Assembly: GCA_938001965.1 (NCBI GenBank)
Contig: CALLBC010000103.1
Coordinates: 1-46,503 of the forward strand
Length of the DNA stretch: 46,503 bases
From: an uncultured Bdellovibrionales bacterium
Lineage (GTDB): Bacteria; Bdellovibrionota; Bdellovibrionia; Bdellovibrionales; UBA1609
Direction: 5' to 3'
Both the position numbers and the translations under genes were made by a program. The notes under the pieces are model-generated. The model was given only the letters and a program-made list of their open reading frames with translations. It was not told where the DNA came from and did not search any database. Below are positions 8,816 through 17,036 of this stretch, piece after piece (the stretch's first letter is position 1; each line of letters begins with the position of its first letter).

Positions 8816-8875
8816 ATGGATATTAACTCGCTATCAGGAGCTATTATTGGGGCCTCATCGAATATTATTACTTGA
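8816..8875 (+). CDS. Possible 19-aa leader ORF overlapping the serA start
   Basis: ATG 8816 is preceded by AAGGTAGGA at good spacing and opens a 19-codon frame (MDINSLSGAIIGASSNIIT) ending at TGA 8875. It begins before serA and overlaps the first 29 nt of serA in another frame. The serA TTG start and its AGGAG lie inside this small ORF. It could act as a translational leader for serA. It might instead mark a frameshifted older N-terminus or be chance; the strong ribosome site is the main support. Confidence 0.4.
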   Translation: MDINSLSGAIIGASSNIIT

Positions 8876-10052
8876 AGGTATTCATCAAATCGCAGTTGAG
8901 ACACTTGAAAAAGCTGGTTACGAAGTGCAACGTGAATTAACAGCATTTTCTAACAGTGAGCTCATTGATAAAATAAATGATTTTGACGCCATTGGTATAC
9001 GTTCAAAAACACATATATCTAAAGACGTTTTTGAAGCATGCACTAATGTTAAGGCTGTTGGTTGTTTTTGTATTGGAACTAATCAAGTTGATTTAGTTGC
9101 CGGTAATCAATTTGGTGTGCCTGTTTTTAATGCTCCTTATAGCAATACCAGAAGTGTAGCGGAGCTAGTTATATCCTTAATGGTAAGTCTTTCTCGTAAA
9201 ATTTTTGATAGAAGTAAAAAAGCCCATGAAGGAGTTTGGGATAAGTCTGCAGCTGGTTCTAATGAAGTTCGTGGAAAAACATTGGGAATTATTGGTTATG
9301 GGCATATTGGTACGCAACTAAGCATTTTAGCTGAATCAATGGGTTTAAATGTACAGTACTATGATGTGATTAAAAAATTACCTCTGGGTAATGCAAACTC
9401 TGTGGATGGTTTAAACGATCTTTTAGCAACAAGTGACTTTGTTAGTTTACATGTACCAGAGACAGACCAAACTAAAAATATGATTGGGGCAGAGCAAATA
9501 AGTAAAATGAAAGCCGGCAGTTATTTAATAAATGCAAGTCGAGGCTCTGTTGTTGATATACCAGCCCTGGCTGAAGCTATAAAAAGTAAACATTTAGCAG
9601 GAGCTGCAGTTGATGTTTACCCTAAAGAGCCTAAGAGCAATAAAGAGTCTTTTAGCAGTGAGTTGCAGGGCTTAGAAAATGTCATCCTCACTCCCCATAT
9701 TGGTGGAAGCACTGAAGAGGCGCAATATAATATTGGTATTGAGGTTGCCACAAGTTTTATTGGATATTTATCTAAAGGGCAAAGCGTTGGTGCCACAAAC
9801 TTTCCTAATATTGATGTTCCAGTTAATGACTCTGGACATCGTTTAGTAAATATTCACAGAAATGTACCTGGAGTGTTAGGTGAGATAAATGGGATTGTAT
9901 CTAAATATGGTGCAAATATTAATCGACAGTTTCTGTCTACAGATAATAGTGTTGGTTATTTAATTATAGATTTGGATGTTAAAGACTCACAGAGTTTAAA
10001 GTCTGATGTTGTTGCGCTACCAACATCCATACGCACAAGGTTACTGTCCTAG
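8847..10052 (+). CDS. serA: D-3-phosphoglycerate dehydrogenase
   Basis: First step of serine biosynthesis: NAD-dependent oxidation of 3-phosphoglycerate to 3-phosphohydroxypyruvate. The protein (401 aa) aligns closely with the E. coli type SerA. It has GIRSKTHI, VGCFCIGTNQVDL and NAPYSNTRSVAELVI, the Rossmann motif LGIIGYGHIGTQL, the catalytic Arg region INASRGSVVDIPAL and the catalytic His in LTPHIGGSTEEAQ. A C-terminal ACT domain (from about residue 330, HRNVPGVLGEINGIVSKYG) usually binds serine for feedback inhibition. The start is TTG 8847, with AGGAG 6 nt upstream and lying inside a small overlapping ORF. It converges with the next gene, overlapping by 4 bp. This class can also reduce 2-oxoglutarate to D-2-hydroxyglutarate. 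Confidence 0.96.
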   Translation: MGPHRILLLEGIHQIAVETLEKAGYEVQRELTAFSNSELIDKINDFDAIGIRSKTHISKDVFEACTNVKAVGCFCIGTNQVDLVAGNQFGVPVFNAPYSNTRSVAELVISLMVSLSRKIFDRSKKAHEGVWDKSAAGSNEVRGKTLGIIGYGHIGTQLSILAESMGLNVQYYDVIKKLPLGNANSVDGLNDLLATSDFVSLHVPETDQTKNMIGAEQISKMKAGSYLINASRGSVVDIPALAEAIKSKHLAGAAVDVYPKEPKSNKESFSSELQGLENVILTPHIGGSTEEAQYNIGIEVATSFIGYLSKGQSVGATNFPNIDVPVNDSGHRLVNIHRNVPGVLGEINGIVSKYGANINRQFLSTDNSVGYLIIDLDVKDSQSLKSDVVALPTSIRTRLLS

Positions 10053-10546
10053 TGACATGAAAACCTATGTTTGGCTAATATAGATGCGCCATTATGAGAG
10101 TAGGCCCTTATTATTCCATTGTACTTATCAATAAAATTAATTTTTAATTGAGTATAATTAGGGTTCCCAGAATTGCAAACAAGGCTTTCGTGTTTAAACT
10201 TGCAGTTTGAATGCTCAGAGTTAAAAATAAATGGCTTAAGTTGCGTGTTATTATCTGTAATAAAATAGGCTTCAATTTCAACTTTATTATTAAAATTAAC
10301 AAGAGTAAATTTTTGCTCTTGAAGACTGTAATTTTGGTTTTGGATTAAAACGTCTTTAATAAAATCTAAGATCATTGCTGAATTATGATTACCCACAGAC
10401 CTGTTAACAGCTTTATGGTCTTTTTTAATTCCGTAGTCGCTAAGGCTTAAAATAAAACTTCCAATAGTGCATTCAGAGGTGAAGTTACTAGCAAAAGCGA
10501 AGCTTGGTAATAAAAGTAATATGCAAAGTAATGAGCGAATAAACAT
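10049..10546 (-). CDS. Small secreted protein, no recognised family
   Basis: 165 aa with a clear signal peptide (MFIRSLLCILLLLPSFAFAS, likely cleavage after AFA or FAS), so predicted periplasmic or secreted. The mature part has four cysteines (in SECTIGS, SNCKFK, LVCNSG and RFSCH), probably in disulfides, and a beta-rich, Asn-rich composition. Its 3' end overlaps the convergent serA stop by 4 bp. The next upstream gene on this strand is more than 5 kb of other operons away in the reverse direction, so it is likely monocistronic. I do not recognise the family; function unknown. Confidence 0.7.
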   Translation of the reverse strand: MFIRSLLCILLLLPSFAFASNFTSECTIGSFILSLSDYGIKKDHKAVNRSVGNHNSAMILDFIKDVLIQNQNYSLQEQKFTLVNFNNKVEIEAYFITDNNTQLKPFIFNSEHSNCKFKHESLVCNSGNPNYTQLKINFIDKYNGIIRAYSHNGASILAKHRFSCH

Positions 10547-10659
10547 AATGATCTCCGTTATAAAGTTATAGAATATCTATCACTTAGACTCTATTTCTAG
10601 AAGGAGAAATAAGAATTTTAAGTATTTTTCACAGGCATCATTGAAATTATTGTAAGCCG

Positions 10660-12039
10660 CTAAGGTATCAATTTTCCTGGGTTTAAAATGTTATTTGGGT
10701 CAAAAATACTTTTAATTTGCTTCATATAGTTAATTTCAGTTTGGCTACGAGTATGGTTTAAGTAGTTCTTTTTAACCAAACCTACTCCATGCTCTGCTGA
10801 AACACTTCCATTTAAGTCCTTAATCATGGCAAACATCTGAACATCAACTTCTTTGCATTTTCTCATAAAGTCTTCACTTGTCAGTTCGTCGGGCTTTAAA
10901 ATATTAACATGTAAGTTTCCGTCACCAATATGTCCAAACCAAGCCACTTCAAAACTTGGGTGTTTTTCAGAAATTAGTTTTGTCATTTTATTTAAAAACT
11001 CAGGCACTTTTGAAATATTAACAGAAATGTCATTTTTGTAAGGTTGTTTAGAAGAGGTGGCTTCAGTGATGTCTTCTCGTAATGCCCATAAATCTTTTGA
11101 TTGTTGTTCATTTTGGCTAATGACACCATCTACAATCCACCCTTTCTCCATGCAAGATTCAAAAACCTCCATGGCTGTATCCATTTGCCCATCAGTGTTT
11201 TCAAATTCAACTAATAAATAATAGGGAGCTTTTTCTTGAAGGGGAGATTTAACTCTCCCAGCGGCCTCAACATAACCTAAGCATACATCAGTGTATGATT
11301 CAAAAGCAGTTAGTACTAACTTGTCTCTAAAGGCTTGGTAAATATTCATAATGCCCTCGAGAGTTGGTGTGGCAAAGGTCATAACAAGTAAGTCTTTAGG
11401 GGGAGTTGTAACATTAAGTAATACCTCAGTGATCACTCCTAGCGTACCTTCACTTCCGATAAATAAATGCCTTAAGTCATAGCCAGTGGCATTTTTAACT
11501 AACCCGTTGTTAATTTTTAATACTTCACCTGTGCCCGTAACAACAGTTATTCCCGCCACCCAATTTCGAGTTAATCCATAGCGAATAACTTTTATTCCCC
11601 CCGCATTAGTGGCTAGGTTACCACCAATTTGACAGGATCCGCGAGCAGCAAAATCAACTGGATAGTAATAGCCCTTATCCTTGGCGTAGTTTTGGATATC
11701 CTCTAATATTGTGCCAGCTTCACATAGAATAGTTTGGTCAACAGAGTTAAACTCTTTAATTTTAGCCATTTTCTCAAGTGATAGAATGACTTCTCCATTT
11801 GTAGCTGTGGCACCAGCACTTAAGCCTGTCCTGCCACCGGAGGGTATAACTTCAATTTTGTTTTCATTGCAACATTTAATAATATTTTGAACATCAGTAG
11901 TGTTGCGCGGGAATAAGACTAAGCTTGCGTTGGGAGTAAAGTGCTTTGTCCAATCTTTACCATAGTTGTCTAGTGCATCTTGGGTGTCATTCATTTGGTC
12001 ATCATTAAGATGTTTAGAAAATAATTTTTTTAAATCCAC
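10660..12039 (-). CDS. FAD-linked oxidase, D-2-hydroxyglutarate / D-lactate / glycolate dehydrogenase type
   Basis: 459-aa flavoprotein of the VAO/GlcD family, oxidising a D-2-hydroxyacid to the 2-oxoacid. The FAD-binding domain contains VIPSGGRTGLSAGATATNG, GGNLATNAGG and GSEGTLGVITEV. The C-terminal domain has FGHIGDGNLHVNI, SAEHGVGLVKKNYL and the terminal NPGKLIP, all family hallmarks. No 4Fe-4S cluster domain is fused. Start is GTG 12039, with AGGAG 6 nt upstream. DoxX follows upstream on the same strand 23 bp away, so the two may be co-transcribed. Convergent serA nearby makes D-2-hydroxyglutarate an attractive substrate, since that compound is a SerA side product, but D-lactate or glycolate cannot be excluded from sequence. 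Confidence 0.88.
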   Translation of the reverse strand: MDLKKLFSKHLNDDQMNDTQDALDNYGKDWTKHFTPNASLVLFPRNTTDVQNIIKCCNENKIEVIPSGGRTGLSAGATATNGEVILSLEKMAKIKEFNSVDQTILCEAGTILEDIQNYAKDKGYYYPVDFAARGSCQIGGNLATNAGGIKVIRYGLTRNWVAGITVVTGTGEVLKINNGLVKNATGYDLRHLFIGSEGTLGVITEVLLNVTTPPKDLLVMTFATPTLEGIMNIYQAFRDKLVLTAFESYTDVCLGYVEAAGRVKSPLQEKAPYYLLVEFENTDGQMDTAMEVFESCMEKGWIVDGVISQNEQQSKDLWALREDITEATSSKQPYKNDISVNISKVPEFLNKMTKLISEKHPSFEVAWFGHIGDGNLHVNILKPDELTSEDFMRKCKEVDVQMFAMIKDLNGSVSAEHGVGLVKKNYLNHTRSQTEINYMKQIKSIFDPNNILNPGKLIP

Positions 12040-12062
12040 TGTATCTCCTGAGAAGGGAAGTT

Positions 12063-12449
12063 TTAGCTTTTTTTAATTCCAAGTGAGTATTTGCCGCCGC
12101 CACCAATCATTAAGACCACATACATTGCTAAATATAATAGAGCCATCTCTTTTTTTCCAAAAGGGTCATCTAAGTGGACAATGAAAGCGGCAACAAATAT
12201 TGTAATGGCAAGTGGTATAGCTGCCAGCCTTGTTTTAAATCCTATAACTAGTGCTCCAGCACAAATCACTTCAGAAAAAACAGCTAAAATTAAGGATGCT
12301 GTGGCTCCAACACCAATAGGGTCTGGAAACATTATTTCTCCGCCAGCAAAAAGTTTCATTAATTTTGGGATTCCATGAGTGAGCATAAATCCGCCAGCTA
12401 CAAGCCTTAAAATTAACAATGATAAATCGTGATTTTTTTTAAAAGGCAT
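12063..12449 (-). CDS. DoxX family membrane protein
   Basis: 128-aa protein with four hydrophobic helices and the DoxX hallmarks: LLILRLVAGGFMLTHGIPKL near the start, a mid-segment SEVICAGALVIGF and a C-terminal FVAAFIVH. Members are integral membrane proteins linked in some species to thiosulfate:quinone oxidoreductase or oxidative stress, but most have no assigned role. Preceded by GAGGGG 5 nt before the ATG. It lies directly upstream of the GlcD-like dehydrogenase (23-bp gap), suggesting a bicistronic unit, perhaps connecting the flavoprotein to the membrane; that link is inference. Confidence 0.85.
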   Translation of the reverse strand: MPFKKNHDLSLLILRLVAGGFMLTHGIPKLMKLFAGGEIMFPDPIGVGATASLILAVFSEVICAGALVIGFKTRLAAIPLAITIFVAAFIVHLDDPFGKKEMALLYLAMYVVLMIGGGGKYSLGIKKS

Positions 12450-12574
12450 ATAGACCCCTCATTCAGAATTAAGAAAGTAATTAGTAACAATTATTATTGG
12501 ATATTGTATAGAAAAAAGCTACTGCTTTCTTAAGGATTCTGAATATGTATTTATAACACTGTAAGTCGGTGATT

Positions 12575-13723
12575 TTAATTAGCACCGGTAGCTCTGGCAG
12601 GAGCACTTTGAACATTGCTAGGTTGAGATCTGCCTGTTATCGGTTTGGCTCTGAAGCTGCGAAACTTTGAAAATGAAATTTGATTTGTAATATCAATATT
12701 GCCTTTTTTACTACGTTTTAGGGTATTAGGAACAAATTTACTATTTAAAACTTTTCCCTTACAAAGAGTTTCTGTTTTGTTAAAAATTTCAATAAATGGA
12801 ACTCTAACTTTAGTTTTATTATTAGAGGTTTCGCCATAGCGAATTTCAACAAAACTATCTAATGCAATATTTATGTCACTTTGTATTTTATCATCATTGA
12901 TGATCTCTCCATTTTGCATACTTATAAAAGTTGTAAAGTTACAGCCATTGACATTGTATTCAGTGTCAAATGAATCACTAGATTTATTTTTATTAGCCTT
13001 GTAAATTTGACGAGAAAATAAATCTAAATTCATTTGGCAAAACCTTGTGATATCAAGTTTATCGCTTTTTCCATACCAACAAGAATTTTTAAACCCTGCC
13101 ATTGTTGCCTCTACCTTGGTGTCATCAGCATCTTTATTAATTAGGTCGGAAGTATCAAAGTTTGGCTCTCCGTTAGGTCCATAATTTTTATCTGCGAGAT
13201 TATTTATAATTGGAGACCATGCATCTGCAGCAGAGAGTAAGTCATAGTCTATGTCGATAACGCGATATTCAACATTAGGTTTATAGATTTCCCTTAAACT
13301 AGTGCGAAGCTCTCTACCATCGATAGTGTAATTTGGGTCCATCCCTTCTACCCAGCCAATTGGTCCGTTAGAACCTCCTGGGTAACTCAATTGGGGTATA
13401 TTATATGAGCTATTGCTAGGGTAATCCATTACAGAGCTATAGCTACCACGAGATGGTGGTGTTGGAGTGGGAAAGCTATTAATGCTAATTTCTGGCATTG
13501 AACTGCCTGAGCCCAGAAAGGATCTTCCAAATGAGCCACCAGGTATTTCTACGAGTTGGGCACCATTTATAAACTGACCAATTTCAGCTATGATAACATC
13601 GCTGTCAACAAACTCAGTTTCAGGGTATTGGTAATTGGTTCTATTATTTTGTGCTGAGATATTTATGGAAATAAATATTATGAAAATAGTTAAAGAAATT
13701 ACTTTTAAACAATTAGGCAGCAA
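12575..13723 (-). CDS. Secreted protein at the end of the phosphorelay operon, unknown family
   Basis: 382 aa starting at TTG 13723 inside the end of the Hpt gene (11-bp overlap), with GAGG about 9 nt upstream. The N-terminus is a plausible signal peptide (LKVISLTIFIIFISINISAQ). Residues 60-130 are rich in Ser, Gly, Pro, Asn and Tyr and look disordered. The rest has cysteines in NSCWYGK, RFCQMNL, NGCNFTTF and ETLCKGK, a pattern that fits a disulfide-bonded periplasmic or surface domain. I do not recognise the family. Translational overlap with the Hpt gene makes it the apparent terminal member of the signalling operon, so it could be the sensor partner or the output; both are guesses. Confidence 0.72.
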   Translation of the reverse strand: MLPNCLKVISLTIFIIFISINISAQNNRTNYQYPETEFVDSDVIIAEIGQFINGAQLVEIPGGSFGRSFLGSGSSMPEISINSFPTPTPPSRGSYSSVMDYPSNSSYNIPQLSYPGGSNGPIGWVEGMDPNYTIDGRELRTSLREIYKPNVEYRVIDIDYDLLSAADAWSPIINNLADKNYGPNGEPNFDTSDLINKDADDTKVEATMAGFKNSCWYGKSDKLDITRFCQMNLDLFSRQIYKANKNKSSDSFDTEYNVNGCNFTTFISMQNGEIINDDKIQSDINIALDSFVEIRYGETSNNKTKVRVPFIEIFNKTETLCKGKVLNSKFVPNTLKRSKKGNIDITNQISFSKFRSFRAKPITGRSQPSNVQSAPARATGAN

Positions 13724-14054
13724 CTTTTAAAACCTCACCATATAAAGAATCACTTTCAATTTTGAATTCAGATCCATTTTTACGGGCTGATTCAATTTTT
13801 TTTAAAAGTTCAATACTTAGTGGGATAATGTCTTTAATGTTATGATTATCTTTGCAAGCCTTTTCAAGCACTTGAGCTAATGTAGATAGCTCAGGTATTC
13901 CATAAGTTTTACCCGTCCCTTTTATCTTATGAAAAGCATCTTCCAGTGCCTCAATATCCATATTTTCATAATGGTTATTAATGGCTGTGATTTTTCCAGA
14001 TAAATTTTCGATATACTCCTTCTGGAGCTCCTTCATCATATCCTCAAAACTCAT
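13713..14054 (-). CDS. Histidine phosphotransfer (Hpt) domain protein
   Basis: 113-aa stand-alone Hpt protein. The motif DAFHKIKGTGKTYGIPELSTLA carries the phosphorylatable histidine (H-x-x-K-G) in a four-helix bundle layout, with EDMMKELQKEYIENLSGKI as the first helix. Its role is to shuttle phosphate between a kinase/receiver and a final receiver. The ATG overlaps the kinase stop (ATGA), so it is translated with the kinase. The presence of separate receiver proteins in the same operon provides obvious donors and acceptors. Confidence 0.9.
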   Translation of the reverse strand: MSFEDMMKELQKEYIENLSGKITAINNHYENMDIEALEDAFHKIKGTGKTYGIPELSTLAQVLEKACKDNHNIKDIIPLSIELLKKIESARKNGSEFKIESDSLYGEVLKVAA

Positions 14055-15400
14055 GATGCAATCCTTTGGCTTTCTTCTTTTTCAAGTTGGTAACGCCAGT
14101 CACGTAAAGTAAAGTAAAATGTGGCTCCTTCGTTTGGCTTAGATCGAACGTTAATTTCCCCATTATGCTCTTCAACAAGTGCTTTGGCGATTGCTAGCCC
14201 AAGGCCAGTTCCCTTTACTAAAGGGTTGTTAGGGCCAGTTGATTGTCTAAACTTTTGAAAAATAATTTCTTGGTCTTCTGGTGTAATTCCAATTCCTTGG
14301 TCAGAGACTAAAATATATAGTTGCTCTTGCGGATCAATTTCAATGTCGATTTTAACAGATTTACCTTTTGGATTGTATTTAATGGCATTAGATAGAAAGT
14401 TAGTCAGTACCTGTTGTATTCTATCTTTATCAGCAAATATATCTATAGCTGGTATACCACTAACTTCAATTGGAACATTGGCAGTATTGCATAAGCCATT
14501 CATACTAAATACGGTTTGTTCTAAAATTTCATTGAGTGAACACCAATTCTTTTTAAGTGGAAACTTACCAGCTTCAATTTTTGCTAAATCAAGTAAGTCA
14601 TTAATAAGGCGAATCAGGCGATCAGTTTCAACTTCTGCTATATTCATTAAGCTATTTGCTTTGTCATCGAGTTTACCACCCATGCCCATTTTTAAAAGGC
14701 TGAGTGAGCCCTTAATAGATGTGAGCGGAGTTCTGAGCTCGTGACTGGCAATACTTAAAAATTCAGACTTAGCTTTATCAAGTGATTTTAGCTCGTCCAT
14801 ATTTTTTAGTACTCGCTGTGCTAGTGAGTTAAAGGTGGCATGCAGATTACCAACCTCGTTAGTCTTAGGTACCGTAAACTCATAAGTGTATCGGTTATTT
14901 AAAAATTCAAGCATCCTTTTATATAAAACCTTAATAGGCTTAAATGTACTGCGAATTGTGTAGTAATAAATTAATAGTAAACTTAATATCCAGAGAGCAC
15001 CAAATATAGTTCCAAAATACCTAATTTGCTTTTCATGAAAAGATATCATTGTATTTAGCTGTGCGTGGTATTGCTTATCAATGGCTTTATAATCTTTAAT
15101 CTTTTTTCTTAATGTTTTTCTTTTTTTATCAGAATAAAATTGAATTACATCACTTAAAGCCGCTTTTAGCTCTTCGTTGGACATGTTCTTTCTTTGGTTT
15201 TGTAAATACTTAAAGTCTTTTTCATTAAAGAGCTTTACATTTAAACTCTCTATTTTATCGATGATTGCATAACCATTTGTGTAGTCAGCATGGAGTTGGA
15301 CATATTTTTGATAAGACTCAAAGCCTTTTGAAAAAATATAGCCTTGGCTACCAATAAAAAAGAGAACTAAAAAAGTTAATCTTAATTTTATTGAGCTCAA
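14051..15400 (-). CDS. Membrane sensor histidine kinase
   Basis: 449 aa. One transmembrane helix near residues 7-25, a helical periplasmic segment of about 110 residues, and a second transmembrane helix near 133-150 (IFGALWILSLLLIYYY). A HAMP-like linker follows, then HisKA with the phospho-accepting histidine in ASHELRTPLTSIKGSL (about residue 218). The HATPase_c domain has the N box FLSNAIKYNP, G1 DQGIGI and G2 GTGLGLAIAK. Start is TTG 15400, overlapping the upstream receiver stop as TTGA, with AAGGTG nearby. No receiver is fused, so phosphate must leave through the separate REC and Hpt proteins of the operon. The helical periplasmic domain is not one I can name. Confidence 0.93.
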   Translation of the reverse strand: MSSIKLRLTFLVLFFIGSQGYIFSKGFESYQKYVQLHADYTNGYAIIDKIESLNVKLFNEKDFKYLQNQRKNMSNEELKAALSDVIQFYSDKKRKTLRKKIKDYKAIDKQYHAQLNTMISFHEKQIRYFGTIFGALWILSLLLIYYYTIRSTFKPIKVLYKRMLEFLNNRYTYEFTVPKTNEVGNLHATFNSLAQRVLKNMDELKSLDKAKSEFLSIASHELRTPLTSIKGSLSLLKMGMGGKLDDKANSLMNIAEVETDRLIRLINDLLDLAKIEAGKFPLKKNWCSLNEILEQTVFSMNGLCNTANVPIEVSGIPAIDIFADKDRIQQVLTNFLSNAIKYNPKGKSVKIDIEIDPQEQLYILVSDQGIGITPEDQEIIFQKFRQSTGPNNPLVKGTGLGLAIAKALVEEHNGEINVRSKPNEGATFYFTLRDWRYQLEKEESQRIAS

Positions 15401-15774
15401 GCTGCACCTTCAATTTTTTTATTTAAAATATCACTGATTTGTTGATTTAAATTTGCTGGATCAAATGGCTTTTGGATATAACCTAAGCCCATGTTGTTAA
15501 ATGCTGTTATGTCATCAGCATGACATTTGGCACTTAAAAAGATAATGGGAATATTACTATCAGGTAGACTTTTGTACTCTTTACAGACAGTTAAGCCATT
15601 CATTATAGGCATCATTTGGTCCAGTATAATTAAGTCAAACCCACCTTCTTTGGCTTTATTTAAAGCATCTAAGCCATTATCAACATGTGTGACTTCATGG
15701 CCACCAAAATGCTCTAAGGCCATTATTGCAATTGTTGAGATATTTCCATCGTCTTCTGCAAGTAGTATTTTCAT
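15397..15774 (-). CDS. Single-domain response regulator
   Basis: 125-aa stand-alone receiver. LLAEDDG supplies the acidic pair, LIILDQMMP the phosphoacceptor aspartate, IIFLSAK the switch Ser/Thr position and YIQKPFDP the conserved lysine. No output domain, like CheY or Spo0F. Its ATG is separated from the upstream stop by one base (TAGTATG), and it overlaps the kinase start by 4 bp, so all are translationally coupled. In this operon it is the natural phosphate intermediate between kinase and Hpt. Confidence 0.93.
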   Translation of the reverse strand: MKILLAEDDGNISTIAIMALEHFGGHEVTHVDNGLDALNKAKEGGFDLIILDQMMPIMNGLTVCKEYKSLPDSNIPIIFLSAKCHADDITAFNNMGLGYIQKPFDPANLNQQISDILNKKIEGAA

Positions 15775-15775
15775 A

Positions 15776-16483
15776 CTAAGCCACCGCCTTATTCTGTGTG
15801 CTTTGTTTATAAATCCATGCTCTTAGTTTTTGTAAAACAGACTCTGAAGCACCAACAAAACCTAGGTGTAAAATCCACTCTTCTTTTTCATTTTGTTTGC
15901 AAGATAAAACTTTTAAGTGAGGAGCTCGAACTCCGAGTTCATTAAATAATGCAAACTCCAGCTCAATAATTTTACCCACCTCTTGTTCATGGTTAGTAGC
16001 AATACATAATCCCATTTCTGAAACAGTGATAACTCTAATTTTAGTTTTCAGGTAAGCTGGAGTTTCCATTTGTATTTTAACAAAATGGACTTCATTTTTT
16101 ATGCTTTCTTTATCTTGAAATAAGTTTTCAACCTTTTTAACAAATAACATTGGGTCAATGGGTTTGACGATATAGTCATTAACTCCCATCTCAATGGCTT
16201 TTTGGATGTCCTTTCTTTCGCGAACACCTGTTAGCATTGCAATGGTTAGGTGACTTAACTTTTTATTTTTTTTAATGCGTCTTAATAGTTCAAAACCATC
16301 CATTTCTGGCATATTGATATCACTGAGTAGACCGTCAATATCTACGGACTGTAGTATTTCTAAAGCCGTTCTTGCATTATCTGCTGTTAATACATCGTAT
16401 GAACTTTTTAAAAGTTTTTCAGCGAGATTTAAAATATCTTTGTCATCATCAACAATGAGGACTCTCAATTTATCTTTTTCCAC
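15776..16483 (-). CDS. Response regulator with C-terminal PilZ-like domain
   Basis: 235 aa. The receiver domain spans residues 1-120: VLIVDDDKDI, phosphoacceptor in GLLSDINMPEMDG, TGVRERK and YIVKPIDP. The C-terminal part (about 130-225, with TKIRVITVSEMGLCIATNHEQ and GKIIELEF) has the shape of a PilZ domain, the c-di-GMP-binding fold, but the usual RxxxR arginines are not obvious. c-di-GMP binding is therefore uncertain. It is the first gene of the phosphorelay operon. The GTG start has no clear ribosome site. Likely final output: protein-protein or c-di-GMP-linked control of motility or surface functions. Confidence 0.82.
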   Translation of the reverse strand: MEKDKLRVLIVDDDKDILNLAEKLLKSSYDVLTADNARTALEILQSVDIDGLLSDINMPEMDGFELLRRIKKNKKLSHLTIAMLTGVRERKDIQKAIEMGVNDYIVKPIDPMLFVKKVENLFQDKESIKNEVHFVKIQMETPAYLKTKIRVITVSEMGLCIATNHEQEVGKIIELEFALFNELGVRAPHLKVLSCKQNEKEEWILHLGFVGASESVLQKLRAWIYKQSTQNKAVA

Positions 16484-16537
16484 AGAGGGCTTATCGGTAG
16501 AAAGGCCTTAGCATTAAAGAATATGAGAAGTTAATAT

Positions 16538-16705
16538 TCAGTTTTCAGATTTAAAAAATTTGTAAGCTGGACAAAAGCCCCAACTGCCAGTGAGTAAAAG
16601 GTATATACCCAAGTAAGCAAGGGTTGGGCCGCCACTAGCTGCCCAAAAGACTAGGCAGAAACCGAGTATTATTCTGATAAATTTATCAATGGGTATTAAC
16701 TGCAT
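16538..16705 (-). CDS. DUF2892 small membrane protein (not in ORF track)
   Basis: 55 aa, read by me from the minus strand: it starts MQLIPIDKFIRIILGF and ends LLTGSWGFCPAYKFFKSEN. It has two hydrophobic helices around a Gly turn and the family ending TG..G.CP.Y. DUF2892 proteins are small inner-membrane proteins, sometimes fused to rhodanese domains (as in YgaP); a sulfur or thiol role is suspected. Its ATG overlaps the grxD stop by one base (TAATG), so it is translationally coupled to the monothiol glutaredoxin, consistent with a thiol or Fe-S context. Confidence 0.85.
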   Translation of the reverse strand: MQLIPIDKFIRIILGFCLVFWAASGGPTLAYLGIYLLLTGSWGFCPAYKFFKSEN

Positions 16706-17019
16706 TAGTCAGCAAGAAGTGTTTTAAGTTCACCTGATTCAAACATTTCCATCATTATGTCACTTCCACCAACTAACTTTTTATTAACATAAAGTTGTGG
16801 AATAGTTGGCCACTGACCGTAAACCTTAATGCCCTCGCGAATCTCATCGTCTTCTAATACATTTACAGAATCAAACTCTGCTCCAATTTCATTTAAAATG
16901 GCAATTGATCTTGCTGAAAACCCACACTGTGGAAAGCTAGGTGTTCCTTTCATAAATAAAACAATTTTATTATCAGTTAATGTTTTTTCAATTTTTTCAT
17001 GGGTTGGTGATGTAGTCAT
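16705..17019 (-). CDS. grxD: Monothiol glutaredoxin (Grx4 / GrxD)
   Basis: 104-aa CGFS-type glutaredoxin that binds a [2Fe-2S] cluster with glutathione and delivers it to target proteins. The diagnostic FMKGTPSFPQCGFSARS contains the CGFS active site; WPTIPQLYV and GGSDIMMEM are the usual glutathione-binding segments. It lies between bolA (17-bp gap upstream) and a DUF2892 gene (1-bp overlap downstream). BolA and Grx4 form a known heterodimeric Fe-S complex, so the operon order matches function. AAGGA is about 10 nt before the ATG. Confidence 0.95.
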   Translation of the reverse strand: MTTSPTHEKIEKTLTDNKIVLFMKGTPSFPQCGFSARSIAILNEIGAEFDSVNVLEDDEIREGIKVYGQWPTIPQLYVNKKLVGGSDIMMEMFESGELKTLLAD

Positions 17020-17036
17020 AATTAATAAATCCTTTT

